Of a DNA stretch of 64,000 nucleotides, positions 53,956-63,826 are shown piece after piece (position 1 is the stretch's first letter; the number at the start of each line of letters is the position of its first letter). The stretch comes from Bog-473 sp036502025. Its GTDB lineage: Bacteria > Actinomycetota > Acidimicrobiia > Acidimicrobiales > RAAP-2. The DNA lies in contig DASXZJ010000139.1 of assembly GCA_036502025.1 (NCBI GenBank), forward strand, positions 1 through 64,000, read 5' to 3'. The notes under the pieces were generated by a model. It saw only the letters and a program-made list of their open reading frames with translations. It was not told the DNA's origin and ran no database searches. The position numbers were made by a program, and so were the translations under genes.

Positions 53956-55121
53956 GCGTGACCGCGGCACCGGGGTTCGTGGCGGCGGGGGGCTCGGCCG
54001 GTATCAAGGCCGCGGGCGTGCCCGACGTGGCGGTGGTCGCCACGAGCGACGGTAAGCCGGTGCCCGCCGCCGGTGTCTTCACCTCGAATCTCGCCGCGGC
54101 TGCCCCGGTGCAGGTCAGCCGGGACCACCTGGCCGCCACCGGCGGCCGGGCCGCCGGTGTGATCCTCACCTCGGGCAACGCCAACGCCGCCACCGGCCTG
54201 CCGGGCCGGTCGGCCGCGGCGAACCTGTGCGGTGCGGTGGCGACGGCCATCGGCGCCCGCCCCACCGAGGTCCTGGTCTGCCAGACCGGCCTGATCGGCA
54301 TTCCCTTCCCCTGGACGGAGGCCGAACCGCACCTGGCCGGCATCGCGGCTGGTCGGCAGCCGGGCCGTGAGGCCGGCGCGGCGGCGGCCCGGGCCATCAT
54401 GACCACCGACACCGTGCCCAAGGAGGTCGTCGTCCCGGGGGACGGCTTCACCGTCGGGGGCATGGCCAAGGGCGCCGCCATGCTGGCGCCGGACATGGCC
54501 ACCATGCTGGCGCTCTGCACGACCGACGCCGCCGTCGCCCCCGACCTCCTCGCCGCCGCGCTCAGGGCGGCGGTCGGGGTCTCCTTCAACGCCATGACGG
54601 TCGACGGCTGCACCTCGACCAACGACACCGTGCTCGTCCTGGCCAGCGGCCTGGGCGCGTCGCCCTCGCTCGAGGCGTTGACGGCGGCACTCAGCGAGGC
54701 CTGCAGCTCGCTGGCCGAGCAGATGGTCGACGACGCCGAGGGGGCGACCAAGGTGTCCCACATCCGCGTGGTCGGCGCCGAGGACGACGCGGCGGCCCAC
54801 CGGGCGGCGCGGAAAGTGGCCGACTCGATGCTGGTGCAGTGCTCCCTCAACGGGGAGGACCCGTACTGGGGCCGGGTGGTGAGCGAGCTCGGCTCGGCCG
54901 GCGTCGCCTTCGACCCGGACCGGGTCTCTGTCGCCTACGGCGACGTCGTGGTCTGCCGCGGGGGAGTGGCGGCCGACCACGACGCGGCATCGGTGGCGGC
55001 GCACCTGGCGGGCCGCCACGTACACATCGTGTGCGACCTCGGCTTGGGGGGCGGGTCGGCGGCGGTGCTGGGGACCGACCTCGGGTACGGGTATATCGAC
55101 GAGAACCGGACGACGTCGTGA
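53952..55121 (+). CDS. argJ: Bifunctional ornithine acetyltransferase / N-acetylglutamate synthase
   Basis: Recycles acetyl groups between acetylornithine and glutamate and can also make N-acetylglutamate. It has 389 residues. The self-cleavage and nucleophile site is Thr184 in APDMATMLAL, giving alpha and beta chains. Other motifs: LTSGNANAATG and the KGAAMLAP segment. No separate argA or argE gene is in the operon, consistent with the cyclic pathway. Coupled to argC by ATGA and to argB by GTGA. Confidence 0.96.
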   Translation: MSVTAAPGFVAAGGSAGIKAAGVPDVAVVATSDGKPVPAAGVFTSNLAAAAPVQVSRDHLAATGGRAAGVILTSGNANAATGLPGRSAAANLCGAVATAIGARPTEVLVCQTGLIGIPFPWTEAEPHLAGIAAGRQPGREAGAAAARAIMTTDTVPKEVVVPGDGFTVGGMAKGAAMLAPDMATMLALCTTDAAVAPDLLAAALRAAVGVSFNAMTVDGCTSTNDTVLVLASGLGASPSLEALTAALSEACSSLAEQMVDDAEGATKVSHIRVVGAEDDAAAHRAARKVADSMLVQCSLNGEDPYWGRVVSELGSAGVAFDPDRVSVAYGDVVVCRGGVAADHDAASVAAHLAGRHVHIVCDLGLGGGSAAVLGTDLGYGYIDENRTTS

Positions 55122-56092
55122 CGGGGAAGGGGACGAAGGGGGCGGGCGGCGGGGCCGGGACCGGGGCCGGGACCGCCGGCGCGGCCGCCCACACGACCGC
55201 CGGCGCGGCCGCCCACACGACCGCCGGCGGGGCCGCCCACACCACGGCCTCCCTCCTCGTCGAGGCGCTGCCCTACATCCGCCGCTTCTGGGGCAAGGTC
55301 GTGGTGGTCAAGTACGGCGGCAACGCCCTCAACGGCTCGACCGGTGGCGACACCGACGCGCTGGCCTCGTTCGCCCAGGACGTGGTGCTGATGCGCTCGG
55401 TCGGCATCTTGCCGGTGGTGGTGCACGGCGGCGGGCCCCAGATCGGCGAGCTCATGGCCCGGCTGGGCAAGGAGGCCGAGTTCCGCGACGGCCTGCGGGT
55501 GACCGACGCCGAGACGCTCGACATCGCCCGCATGGTGCTGGTGGGCAAGGTGAACCGCGACATCGTCTCGGCCATCAACGTGCACGGGCCGCTGGCGGTC
55601 GGGATGTCGGGCGAGGACGCCAACCTGATCACGGCGGCGCAGAGCCACGTGGATCTCGGCTTCGTCGGCCGCGTCTCGGTGGTCGACCCGACGATGCTGC
55701 AGCGATTGGTGGCCGAGGGGATCATCCCGGTGGTGGCCACCATCGGGGCCGACGCCGCCGGCCAGGCCTACAACATCAACGCCGACACGGTGGCCGGCGC
55801 GCTGGCCGAGTCCCTGGAGGCGGAGAAGCTGATCTTCCTGACCGATATCGAGGGGTTGCGGGCCGTGCCCGACGATCCGTCCACCCTCATCAGCCAGGCC
55901 ACCCTCGACCAGGTCGACGAGATGCTGGCCAGCGGGGCCGCCACCGGGGGCATGACGCCCAAGGTGGCGGCGTGCGCGCAGGCGGTGCGGGCCGGAGTGG
56001 GGCGGGCCCACATCCTCGACGGCCGGGTGCCGCACGCCCTTCTGCTCGAGCTCTTCACCGACTCAGGCGTCGGCACCATGGTGCTGCCGTGA
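55118..56092 (+). CDS. argB: Acetylglutamate kinase with repeat-containing N-terminal extension
   Basis: Phosphorylates N-acetylglutamate, the feedback-controlled step. From GTG 55118 it has 324 residues. The first ~45 residues are low-complexity Gly/Ala/Thr with three 8-residue repeats (GAAAHTTA type), encoded by 24-base tandem repeats; no alternative ATG, GTG or TTG lies between them and the kinase core. The core begins at VVVKYGGNAL and continues with VVVHGGGPQIGELM, GEDANLITA and FLTDIEGLRAVPD. The extension is poorly conserved in length in this family, where it helps arginine binding and hexamer formation. Confidence 0.92.
   Translation: MTGKGTKGAGGGAGTGAGTAGAAAHTTAGAAAHTTAGGAAHTTASLLVEALPYIRRFWGKVVVVKYGGNALNGSTGGDTDALASFAQDVVLMRSVGILPVVVHGGGPQIGELMARLGKEAEFRDGLRVTDAETLDIARMVLVGKVNRDIVSAINVHGPLAVGMSGEDANLITAAQSHVDLGFVGRVSVVDPTMLQRLVAEGIIPVVATIGADAAGQAYNINADTVAGALAESLEAEKLIFLTDIEGLRAVPDDPSTLISQATLDQVDEMLASGAATGGMTPKVAACAQAVRAGVGRAHILDGRVPHALLLELFTDSGVGTMVLP
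55178..55249. repeat. Three 24-bp tandem repeats in argB
   Basis: Three in-frame 24-base units (55178-55201, 55202-55225, 55226-55249); the first two are identical and the third differs at a few positions. Each encodes an 8-residue unit, so copy number can change without frameshift. Confidence 0.85.
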
Positions 56093-57324
56093 GGGCCGAG
56101 ACGACAAGGGCGCCGGACGTGAGCCCCGACCGCCGCGCCCTCATGCGCACCTACGCCGAACCGCCGGCCACGTTCGTGCGCGGCGAGGGCACCGTGCTCT
56201 ACGACGCCGCCGGTCAGTCCTACCTCGACTTCATCACCGGGCTGGCGGTGGTGTCGCTCGGCCACGCCCACCCGGCCGTGGCCGACGCCGTGGCCGCCCA
56301 GGCCCGGACGCTCAGCCACGTCTCCAACCTCTACGGCAACGAGCTGGCGCCCGAGGTGGCGCTGACCCTCGACCGGCTGATCAACGGGGGCACCGGCCAG
56401 GCCGGCGGGCAGGTCTTCTTCACCAACTCGGGGGCCGAGGCGAACGAGTGCGCGCTCAAGCTGGCCCGCCGCTGGGCCGGGCCGGGGCGCCACGTCGTCA
56501 TCAGCGCCGACAACTCGTTCCACGGGCGCACCCTGGCCACGCTGACCGCCACCGGCCAGCCCGAGAAGCACGCGCCGTTCCTGCCGCTGCCCGAAGGCTT
56601 CGTCCACGTTCCCTACGACGACGTCGGCGCCCTCGACCACGCGCTCGATCCCGACACCGTGGCCGCCGTCCTCCTCGAGCCCCTCCAGGGTGAGGGCGGG
56701 GTCGTCGTCCCGAGTTCGGACTACCTGGGCGCGGTCCGCGAGCTCTGCACCGAGCGCGGCGCCCTCCTCATGCTCGATGAGGTGCAGACCGGCCTCGGCC
56801 GCACGGGCCACTGGTTCGCCTTCCAGGCCCAAGGCCTCGAGCCCGACGTGGTGACCATGGCCAAGGCCCTGGGCAACGGCATGCCCGTCGGCGCCTGCTG
56901 GGCCCGCGCCGAGGTGGCGGCCGCGTTCGGGCCGGGCGACCACGGCTCGACCTTCGGGGGCCAACCGCTCGCCCTGGCGGCGGCGCGCGCCACCCTCGCC
57001 GTGATGGAGGCCGAGGATGTGTGCGGCCGCGCCCAACGGGCCGGGGCCCGCCTCGCCGGCGGGCTGAGCGCCCTCCCCGGGGTGGTCTCGGTGCGCGGCG
57101 CCGGGCTGCTGCTGGCGGCCCAACTCGACGCCCCCGTGGCCAAGGAGATCGCCGCCGCCGCCCTGGCGCGGGGCCTGCTGGTCAACGCCGTCCGGCCCGA
57201 CGCCATCCGGGTGGCCCCACCCCTCCTCGTCACCGACGCCGAGCTCGATACGGCGCTGGGCCTCCTGGCCGAGGTCATGGCCGACCTTCACCTCGCCCCC
57301 ACCGCCTCCGACCAGAGCAGCTGA
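56089..57324 (+). CDS. argD: Acetylornithine aminotransferase
   Basis: PLP enzyme converting N-acetylglutamate semialdehyde to N-acetylornithine. It has 411 residues from GTG overlapping the argB stop. Motifs: FTNSGAEANECALKLARR, SFHGRTLATL, LMLDEVQTGLGRTG with the PLP-binding Asp, and Lys259 in TMAKALGNGMP as the Schiff-base residue. The N-terminal ~15 residues are extra. Length and content are typical. Confidence 0.96.
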   Translation: MRAETTRAPDVSPDRRALMRTYAEPPATFVRGEGTVLYDAAGQSYLDFITGLAVVSLGHAHPAVADAVAAQARTLSHVSNLYGNELAPEVALTLDRLINGGTGQAGGQVFFTNSGAEANECALKLARRWAGPGRHVVISADNSFHGRTLATLTATGQPEKHAPFLPLPEGFVHVPYDDVGALDHALDPDTVAAVLLEPLQGEGGVVVPSSDYLGAVRELCTERGALLMLDEVQTGLGRTGHWFAFQAQGLEPDVVTMAKALGNGMPVGACWARAEVAAAFGPGDHGSTFGGQPLALAAARATLAVMEAEDVCGRAQRAGARLAGGLSALPGVVSVRGAGLLLAAQLDAPVAKEIAAAALARGLLVNAVRPDAIRVAPPLLVTDAELDTALGLLAEVMADLHLAPTASDQSS

Positions 57325-57332
57325 CGGCCACC

Positions 57333-58262
57333 ATGCCCGACCTCTTCGACATCGAAGATCTGTGGCCCAACGGCTACGACCGCGTCCTGGAGCTGGCCAC
57401 CAGCGACGCCGTCGGCCCGGTGCTCGCCGGCCACGGCGTGGCCCTGCTCTTCGAGAAGCCCTCGGCCCGGACCCGCAATTCGACCGAGATGGCGGTGGTC
57501 GGTCTCGGCGGCCACCCGGTCTACATCCAGGGGACCGAGGTGGGGCTCGACCGGCGCGAGTCCGCCGAGGACATCGCCCGCACGCTCGGCTGCTACCACC
57601 GCCTGCTCTGCGCCCGCGTCTTCGACCACGACGTGCTGGTCCGCATGGCCTTTGCCCTCGAGAGCAGTGGCTTCGACGTCCCGGTCATCAACCTCCTCTC
57701 CGACGAGGCCCACCCCTGCCAGGCCATCGCCGACGTGCTCACCCTGCGCGACACGCTGGGCCCGCTGCCCGGCCGCGTGCTGGCCTACATCGGCGACGCC
57801 AACAACATGGCTCGTTCGCTGGCGAAGGCGGCGCTGCTCGAGGGCATGGATGTCAGGGTGGCCTCGCCGGCGGACTACTCGTTCTCGGCGGAGGAGTTGG
57901 CCGCCCTGGCCGCGCTCTCCGAGCGCGCCGGGCGGGGCGGCACCATCCGCAGCACCACCGACCCCCTGGTGGCCGCCGGCGGAGCCGACGCGCTCTACAC
58001 CGACGTCTGGGTCAGCATGGGGCAGGAGGACGAGGCGGCGGCGCGCCGGGCCGCCTTCGCCGGCTTCACCGTCGACGACAACCTGCTCGACGTGGCCGAG
58101 CCCGATGCCGTGGTGCTGCACTGCCTGCCGGCGCACCGGGGCGAGGAGATCTCAGCCTCGGTGTTCGAGGGCGCCCACTCGGTGGTGTGGCGGCAGGCCG
58201 CCCACCGCCAGACCGCCATGCACGGCATCCTGGCCTGGGCCGTCGAGGAGCGGGCGTCGTGA
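57333..58262 (+). CDS. argF: Ornithine carbamoyltransferase
   Basis: Forms citrulline from ornithine and carbamoyl phosphate. It has 309 residues. The carbamoyl-phosphate loop reads SARTRNSTE (44-52) instead of the usual STRTRxSFE, keeping both arginines. HPCQAIAD and HCLPAHRGEEI with the catalytic Cys are standard, as is the ornithine-side DVWVSMGQE. The substitutions do not argue against activity; substrate variants such as N-acetyl- or N-succinylornithine cannot be excluded, but argJ makes ornithine available. Confidence 0.93.
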   Translation: MPDLFDIEDLWPNGYDRVLELATSDAVGPVLAGHGVALLFEKPSARTRNSTEMAVVGLGGHPVYIQGTEVGLDRRESAEDIARTLGCYHRLLCARVFDHDVLVRMAFALESSGFDVPVINLLSDEAHPCQAIADVLTLRDTLGPLPGRVLAYIGDANNMARSLAKAALLEGMDVRVASPADYSFSAEELAALAALSERAGRGGTIRSTTDPLVAAGGADALYTDVWVSMGQEDEAAARRAAFAGFTVDDNLLDVAEPDAVVLHCLPAHRGEEISASVFEGAHSVVWRQAAHRQTAMHGILAWAVEERAS

Positions 58263-58811
58263 CGGCACCCGCCCAAACCAACCGGCCGACCAAGAACCAG
58301 CGCCAGCACCGGATCACCCGGCTGCTCGAGACCCAGGCCGTGACCAGCCAGGGCCAGCTGGTGGCGCTCCTGGCCGAGCAGGGGGTCGAGGCCACCCAGA
58401 CCACGGTGTCGCGCGACCTGGAGGACCTCGGTGCGGTCAAGGTCCGCCTGCCCGGCGGCGAGACGGCCTACGCGCTGCCCGAATTGCCGGTGCACCAGCT
58501 GGCCCCCGAGGACCACCTGCGGCGGGTGCTCGGTGAGTGGGTGGTGGAGGTGGCGCACTCGGGCAACCTGGTCGTCCTGCGCACGCCGCCCGGATCGGCC
58601 CATGTCGTAGGCTCGGCGCTCGATCGGAGCGGGTTGGACGCGGTGGTCGGCACCGTGGCCGGGGATGACACCGTCCTGGTGATCGTGGACGAGGCAGTGG
58701 GGGGAAGGGCCATGGCGGCCCGCCTGGGTGACGTCGCCGGTATCGCGGAAGGGTCCAGGATGGGTGGGCCCCCCGACCCGGCAACCGACGGAGGTAAGGG
58801 AAGGATGGAAC

Positions 58812-58819
<8 letters not shown>
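58259..58819 (+). CDS. argR: Arginine repressor
   Basis: Hexameric arginine-dependent repressor, 186 residues. The winged helix is at ~12-80 (RITRLLETQAVTSQGQLV, then EATQTTVSRDLEDLGAVKVR) and the arginine-binding oligomerisation domain follows, with SALDRSGLDAVVGTVAGDDT containing the conserved Asp pair region GDDTVLVI. It is inside the operon it is expected to control through the ARG box before argC. It overlaps argG by eight bases and has an extra polar C-terminal tail of ~20 residues. Confidence 0.95.
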
Positions 58820-60052
<1,233 letters not shown>

Positions 60053-60056
<4 letters not shown>

Positions 60057-61444
60057 CCCTTTGGAAGGGCCGCATCTCGGCCGGCATGGCCGACGCCGTG
60101 GCGGCCTTCACCGTCAGCCTTCCCTTCGACCAGGCCCTAGCCCTCGACGACCTCACCGGGTCAAGGGCCCACGTGAAGGGGTTGGGCAAGGCCGGCATCC
60201 TGACCGACAACGAAGTCACCACGCTGCTCGATGCCCTCGACCAGGTTGCCGAGGAGCTCACCACCGGCGCCTTCGCCTTCGCGCCGGGGGACGAGGACGT
60301 GCACACCGCGGTCGAGCGCCGGGTGACCGAGCTGGCCGGTGAGGTCGGCGCCAAGCTGCACACCGGGCGCAGCCGCAACGACCAGGTGGCCACCGACCTC
60401 CGGCTGTGGTGCCGCCGGTCCCTCATCGAGGTGGCGACCGAGGTCATGGCCCTCCAGGACGGGCTGGCCCAGCGCGCCGGGGAGGCGGCCGACACCTACC
60501 TGCCCGGCTACACCCACCTGCAGCGGGCCCAGCCGGTCCTGCTGGCCCACCACCTGCTGGCCCACGGCTGGGCGCTGGCCCGCGACGTCGACCGGCTCCT
60601 GACCACGGTGGACCGCCTCAACACCTCACCGCTGGGGGCCGGCGCGCTGGCCGGGTCGTCACTCCCGCTCGACCCCGACTTCGTCGCCGCCGAGCTCGGC
60701 TTCCACGGGCGCTTCGAGAACTCGCTCGATGCGGTGTCCGACCGCGACTTCGTGGCCGAGGCGCTGTTCGACCTCGCCCTGCTCGGGGTGCACCTCTCGC
60801 GCATGGGCGAGGAGCTGGTGCTGTGGTCGACCGAGGAGTTCGGTTTCTGCACACTCGACGACGCCTATGCCACCGGGAGCTCGATGCTGCCGCAGAAGAA
60901 GAACCCCGACGTGGCCGAGTTGGCCCGCGGCAAGGCGGGCCGGCTGATCGGCCACCTCACCGCGGTGCTGGTCACGCTCAAGGGCCTCCCGCTGGCCTAC
61001 AACCGGGACCTCCAGGAGGACAAGGAGCCGCTCTTCGATGCGGTCGTGCAGGTCACGCGGGCCCTCATCGCGCTGCGCGGCGTCTACGAGACCGTCGCCT
61101 GGAACGAGGAGCGCATGCAGCTGGCGGCCGACGGCCCGGCGGCGGCGGCCGTCGACCTGGCCGAGATGCTGGTCGAGCAGGGCATGCCCTTCCGGGCCGC
61201 CCATGCGTTGGTCGGCGCCCTGGTGCGCGAGTCGCTCGAGCGCCACGTGCCCCTGGTCGAGCTGGTGGCGGCCCATCCCGATCTGGGAGAGGCCGCCGTT
61301 GTACTGCTCGAGCCCGGGGTGGCGGTGACTCGTCGGCGCACCCCGGGCGGGGCCGGCCCCGGCCCGGTGGCCGAGCAGGCCGAGCGCTTCGTCCGCCGTC
61401 GCGAGGTGGACCGCACCCGGCTGTCCCACTGGTCGCACCTCTAG
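60053..61444 (+). CDS. argH: Argininosuccinate lyase
   Basis: Cleaves argininosuccinate to arginine and fumarate. It has 463 residues. Fumarase-superfamily signature GSSMLPQKKNPD is at 275-286 with the catalytic Ser; His155 lies in YTHLQRAQP and KLHTGRSRNDQ is conserved. It is the last gene of the arg operon; three short direct repeats follow its stop. Confidence 0.97.
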
Positions 61445-61456
61445 CGCCGACCGCCC

Positions 61457-61495
61457 GCCGAGCTCTCGCGCCGAGCTCTCGCGCCGAGCTCTCGC
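61457..61495. repeat. Three 13-bp tandem repeats after argH
   Basis: GCCGAGCTCTCGC is repeated exactly three times (61457-61469, 61470-61482, 61483-61495) in the 72-base gap between argH and the glycosylase gene. Each holds the palindrome GAGCTC. Confidence 0.9.
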
Positions 61496-61504
61496 GCCGA
61501 CCTT

Positions 61505-61510
61505 TAGCCT
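61505..61510 (+). promoter_or_regulatory. -10 element of leaderless glycosylase promoter
   Basis: TAGCCT is followed by six bases and the GTG at 61517, with no Shine-Dalgarno, as at other unit starts here. Confidence 0.55.
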
Positions 61511-61516
61511 GCGGGC

Positions 61517-62098
61517 GTGCACCGGGCTGACTTATCCGGCGATCCGGTGGCCGTCGCCCCGTGGCTCCTCAACAAGGTGCTGGTCCGGGGTGGGCGATCG
61601 GGACGGATCGTCGAGGTCGAGGCCTACCGCGGCACCAAGGACCCGGCCTCGCACGCCTACCGGGGCCTGACGCCGCGTACCGCCGTGATGTTCGGCGAGC
61701 CGGGCTATCTCTACGTGTACTTCACCTACGGCATGCACTGGTGCGCCAACGTGGTCTGCGGATCCGAAGGGGAGGCCGCGGCGGTGCTCATCCGTGCCCT
61801 GAACCCGATGGAAGGCCTCGAGGAGATGCGCCAGCTCCGTCCGGCCGCCCGGCGGGACCGGGATCTCTGCAACGGTCCGGCCAAGCTGTGCCAGGCCCTG
61901 GGGATCACCGGTGCCGACAACGGGACGGACCTGTGGGCGCCGTCGGCTGGTGCGCCGGCCGCGGTCCGGTTGCTCGACGACGGGACGCCGCCGCCGAAAC
62001 GTCCGGGCCGGGGGACCCGGATCGGCATACGCGTGGCGACCGAGCAACGCTGGCGGTGGTGGGTGGCGGGGGACCCCAACGTCTCGGTGCCCGGGTGA
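61517..62098 (+). CDS. 3-methyladenine DNA glycosylase (AAG/Mpg family)
   Basis: Base-excision repair enzyme for alkylated purines, 193 residues, the usual size of bacterial AAG. Typical elements: the catalytic Glu in RIVEVEAYRGTKDPASHAYRG, the Tyr-rich YLYVYFTYGMHWCANVV, VLIRALNPMEGLE, NGPAKLCQALGI and the C-terminal RIGIRVATEQRWRWWV. The GTG start is supported by the leaderless -10. Unlike several related genomes no tyrS follows. Confidence 0.93.
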   Translation: MHRADLSGDPVAVAPWLLNKVLVRGGRSGRIVEVEAYRGTKDPASHAYRGLTPRTAVMFGEPGYLYVYFTYGMHWCANVVCGSEGEAAAVLIRALNPMEGLEEMRQLRPAARRDRDLCNGPAKLCQALGITGADNGTDLWAPSAGAPAAVRLLDDGTPPPKRPGRGTRIGIRVATEQRWRWWVAGDPNVSVPG

Positions 62099-62185
62099 CG
62101 CCCGACGGGTGATGCCCCGACGGGTGACGCCGAGGTGTTCCCGCCGCAGGTACCTTGGAGGCACCTGAGGAAACGGACGGCGATT

Positions 62186-63520
62186 GTGCGCACCACCGAG
62201 TCGGTCGACCCACACAGCCAGCGGGCTCGGTGGTCGTCGCGGCCCGGGGCTCCGTGGTCGCGTCGTACCTGGATCGTGCTGGGCGTCCTGTCGGTCGGTG
62301 CCGCGCTCGGCCTCGCCATCGCCCTGGCCTTGGGCCGGGAGGCCGACTTCGACGTCTACCGGATGGGCGCCGAGCACGTGCGCGGGCCACACCTCTACCG
62401 CGAGCGTCTGCCCGGGCTGCTGCTCCCCTTCACCTACCCACCGTTTGCCGCGATGTTGTTCTGGCCATTCACCCGATTCTCGATACGCACGGGCCAGCTG
62501 GGGTGGACCCTGTTCAATCTGGTTGCCCTGGCGGGCTTGATCGGGGTGAGCCTCCGGGCCGTCCGCCCGGACTGGTCGAACCGGCGGATCTGGTCCATCG
62601 CCGTGGTGGCGCTGTTCCCGGTGCTGCTGCTCAACCCCGACGTCGGGACATTGGGCTACGGGCAGGTCAACTTCGTCATCGCCCTGCTGGTGCTGGTCGA
62701 CCTCACCGTCGTGATTCGGCTGCGGTCGCACACCATGCCGCGGGGCGTCCTGGTGGGGATCGCCGCCGCCCTCAAGCTCACGCCGCTCATCTTCATCCCC
62801 TTCCTGGTGCTGACCCGCCAGTTCCGGGCCGCAGTGACCGCGGCGGTCTCCTTCGTGGTGTGCACGCTGGTCGCGTTCGCCGTCTCGCCCCATTCCTCGT
62901 GGACCTACTGGTCGAAGGAGGTGCTCGATTCCAGGCGCGCCGGCAATCTCCTCTACATGAGCGACCAGAACCTGCACGCCGCGCTGGCCCGCATGACCCA
63001 GGCGACCCCTTCGCCGGCGGTGCAGGATTCGCTGACGGTCCTCATCGCGGTGGGTGGGCTGGCGTTGGCGGCCTGGGCGTATCGAGCCTCGTCGCCCGTG
63101 CTCGGGATCCTGGTGGGCGCGGCGACGGGCCTCATTATCTCGCCGGTCTCGTGGCAGCATCACTACGTCTGGATCGTGCCGCTGCTCGGGTGGCTGCTGC
63201 TCGGATCGGACCGGCCCCGGGGCGGCCGCTGGTGGGCGTTGGGGGCGGCGCTTCTCTTCTGGGCTGCCCCGATCTGGTGGGTCCCCAACCGCCAGCGGGG
63301 CTACGGGGGACCGCTGGTGCTGCTGGTCGGCAACTCGTTCTTCCTGGCCGCGGTCGCGTTCTTGTTGCTCGTCGGCGGGTTGCTGTGGTCGCGGCGGCGG
63401 GCGGGGGGTGGCCGGCCCGAGGGGACGGGCGGGTCTCGGTCGGGAGTGGGATTGGGCTTGCGGTCGGGCTCGCGTGGCCGCCAGGCCCCCGTGGGGGCAG
63501 GGGCCGTCGAGGGCAACTGA
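62186..63520 (+). CDS. GT87-family polyprenol-phosphate-dependent mannosyltransferase-like membrane protein
   Basis: Integral membrane glycosyltransferase of the GT-C fold (DUF2029/GT87), 444 residues with about ten transmembrane helices. The catalytic aspartate motif is DFDVYRMGAEHV just after the first helix, followed by FTYPPFAAMLFWPF, both typical of PimE-type alpha-1,2-mannosyltransferases. It should use a polyprenyl-phosphate sugar on the outer face of the membrane. The start is GTG 62186; upstream in-frame codons give a non-family N-terminus. The last ~50 residues are Gly/Arg-rich and cytoplasmic. The acceptor is unknown. Confidence 0.85.
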   Translation: MRTTESVDPHSQRARWSSRPGAPWSRRTWIVLGVLSVGAALGLAIALALGREADFDVYRMGAEHVRGPHLYRERLPGLLLPFTYPPFAAMLFWPFTRFSIRTGQLGWTLFNLVALAGLIGVSLRAVRPDWSNRRIWSIAVVALFPVLLLNPDVGTLGYGQVNFVIALLVLVDLTVVIRLRSHTMPRGVLVGIAAALKLTPLIFIPFLVLTRQFRAAVTAAVSFVVCTLVAFAVSPHSSWTYWSKEVLDSRRAGNLLYMSDQNLHAALARMTQATPSPAVQDSLTVLIAVGGLALAAWAYRASSPVLGILVGAATGLIISPVSWQHHYVWIVPLLGWLLLGSDRPRGGRWWALGAALLFWAAPIWWVPNRQRGYGGPLVLLVGNSFFLAAVAFLLLVGGLLWSRRRAGGGRPEGTGGSRSGVGLGLRSGSRGRQAPVGAGAVEGN

Positions 63521-63826
63521 GAGATGGGTTCGGGCGGGGAGGGAGTGCGCTCCAGCCCCGCCGGGCTTGCAACAGCTTTGTCACGCCGGCGCAATCCCGG
63601 CGGCGCACACTGAGCGGAGCAGCGAACGGGAAGGGCGGGACCCCGGGGGACCAAGGGGAAGAAGATCGAGCAGATCAGTAGGCGGAGCACGTTTCAGATG
63701 GTCCCAGCAGGCCGTGGGATGGAGCGGAAAGCCCATTGGGTCTCGACCACCGTCCGGAGTCTTTGGCCGGTCGCCGATCTGGCTTGGCCCTTGACTCAGT
63801 TGTGAGTAGTCACTAACATATAGGGC
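63521..63826. other. 306-base intergenic region without a recognisable gene
   Basis: No frame here looks coding. The sequence has several GC-rich runs and a block near 63583-63660 (GCCGGCGCAATCCCGGCGGC, later GGGGGACCAAGGGG) that looks like structured RNA but lacks the remaining conserved parts of the c-di-AMP riboswitch it faintly recalls. The last 40 bases are the AT-rich tetR promoter. Confidence 0.5.
63791..63819 (+). promoter_or_regulatory. tetR promoter with overlapping operator
   Basis: TTGACT (63791-63796), 17 bases, TAACAT (63814-63819), with the ATG seven bases on. The spacer carries GTGAGTAGTCAC (63802-63813), an imperfect palindrome matching in ten of twelve positions, placed for autorepression. 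Confidence 0.6.
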
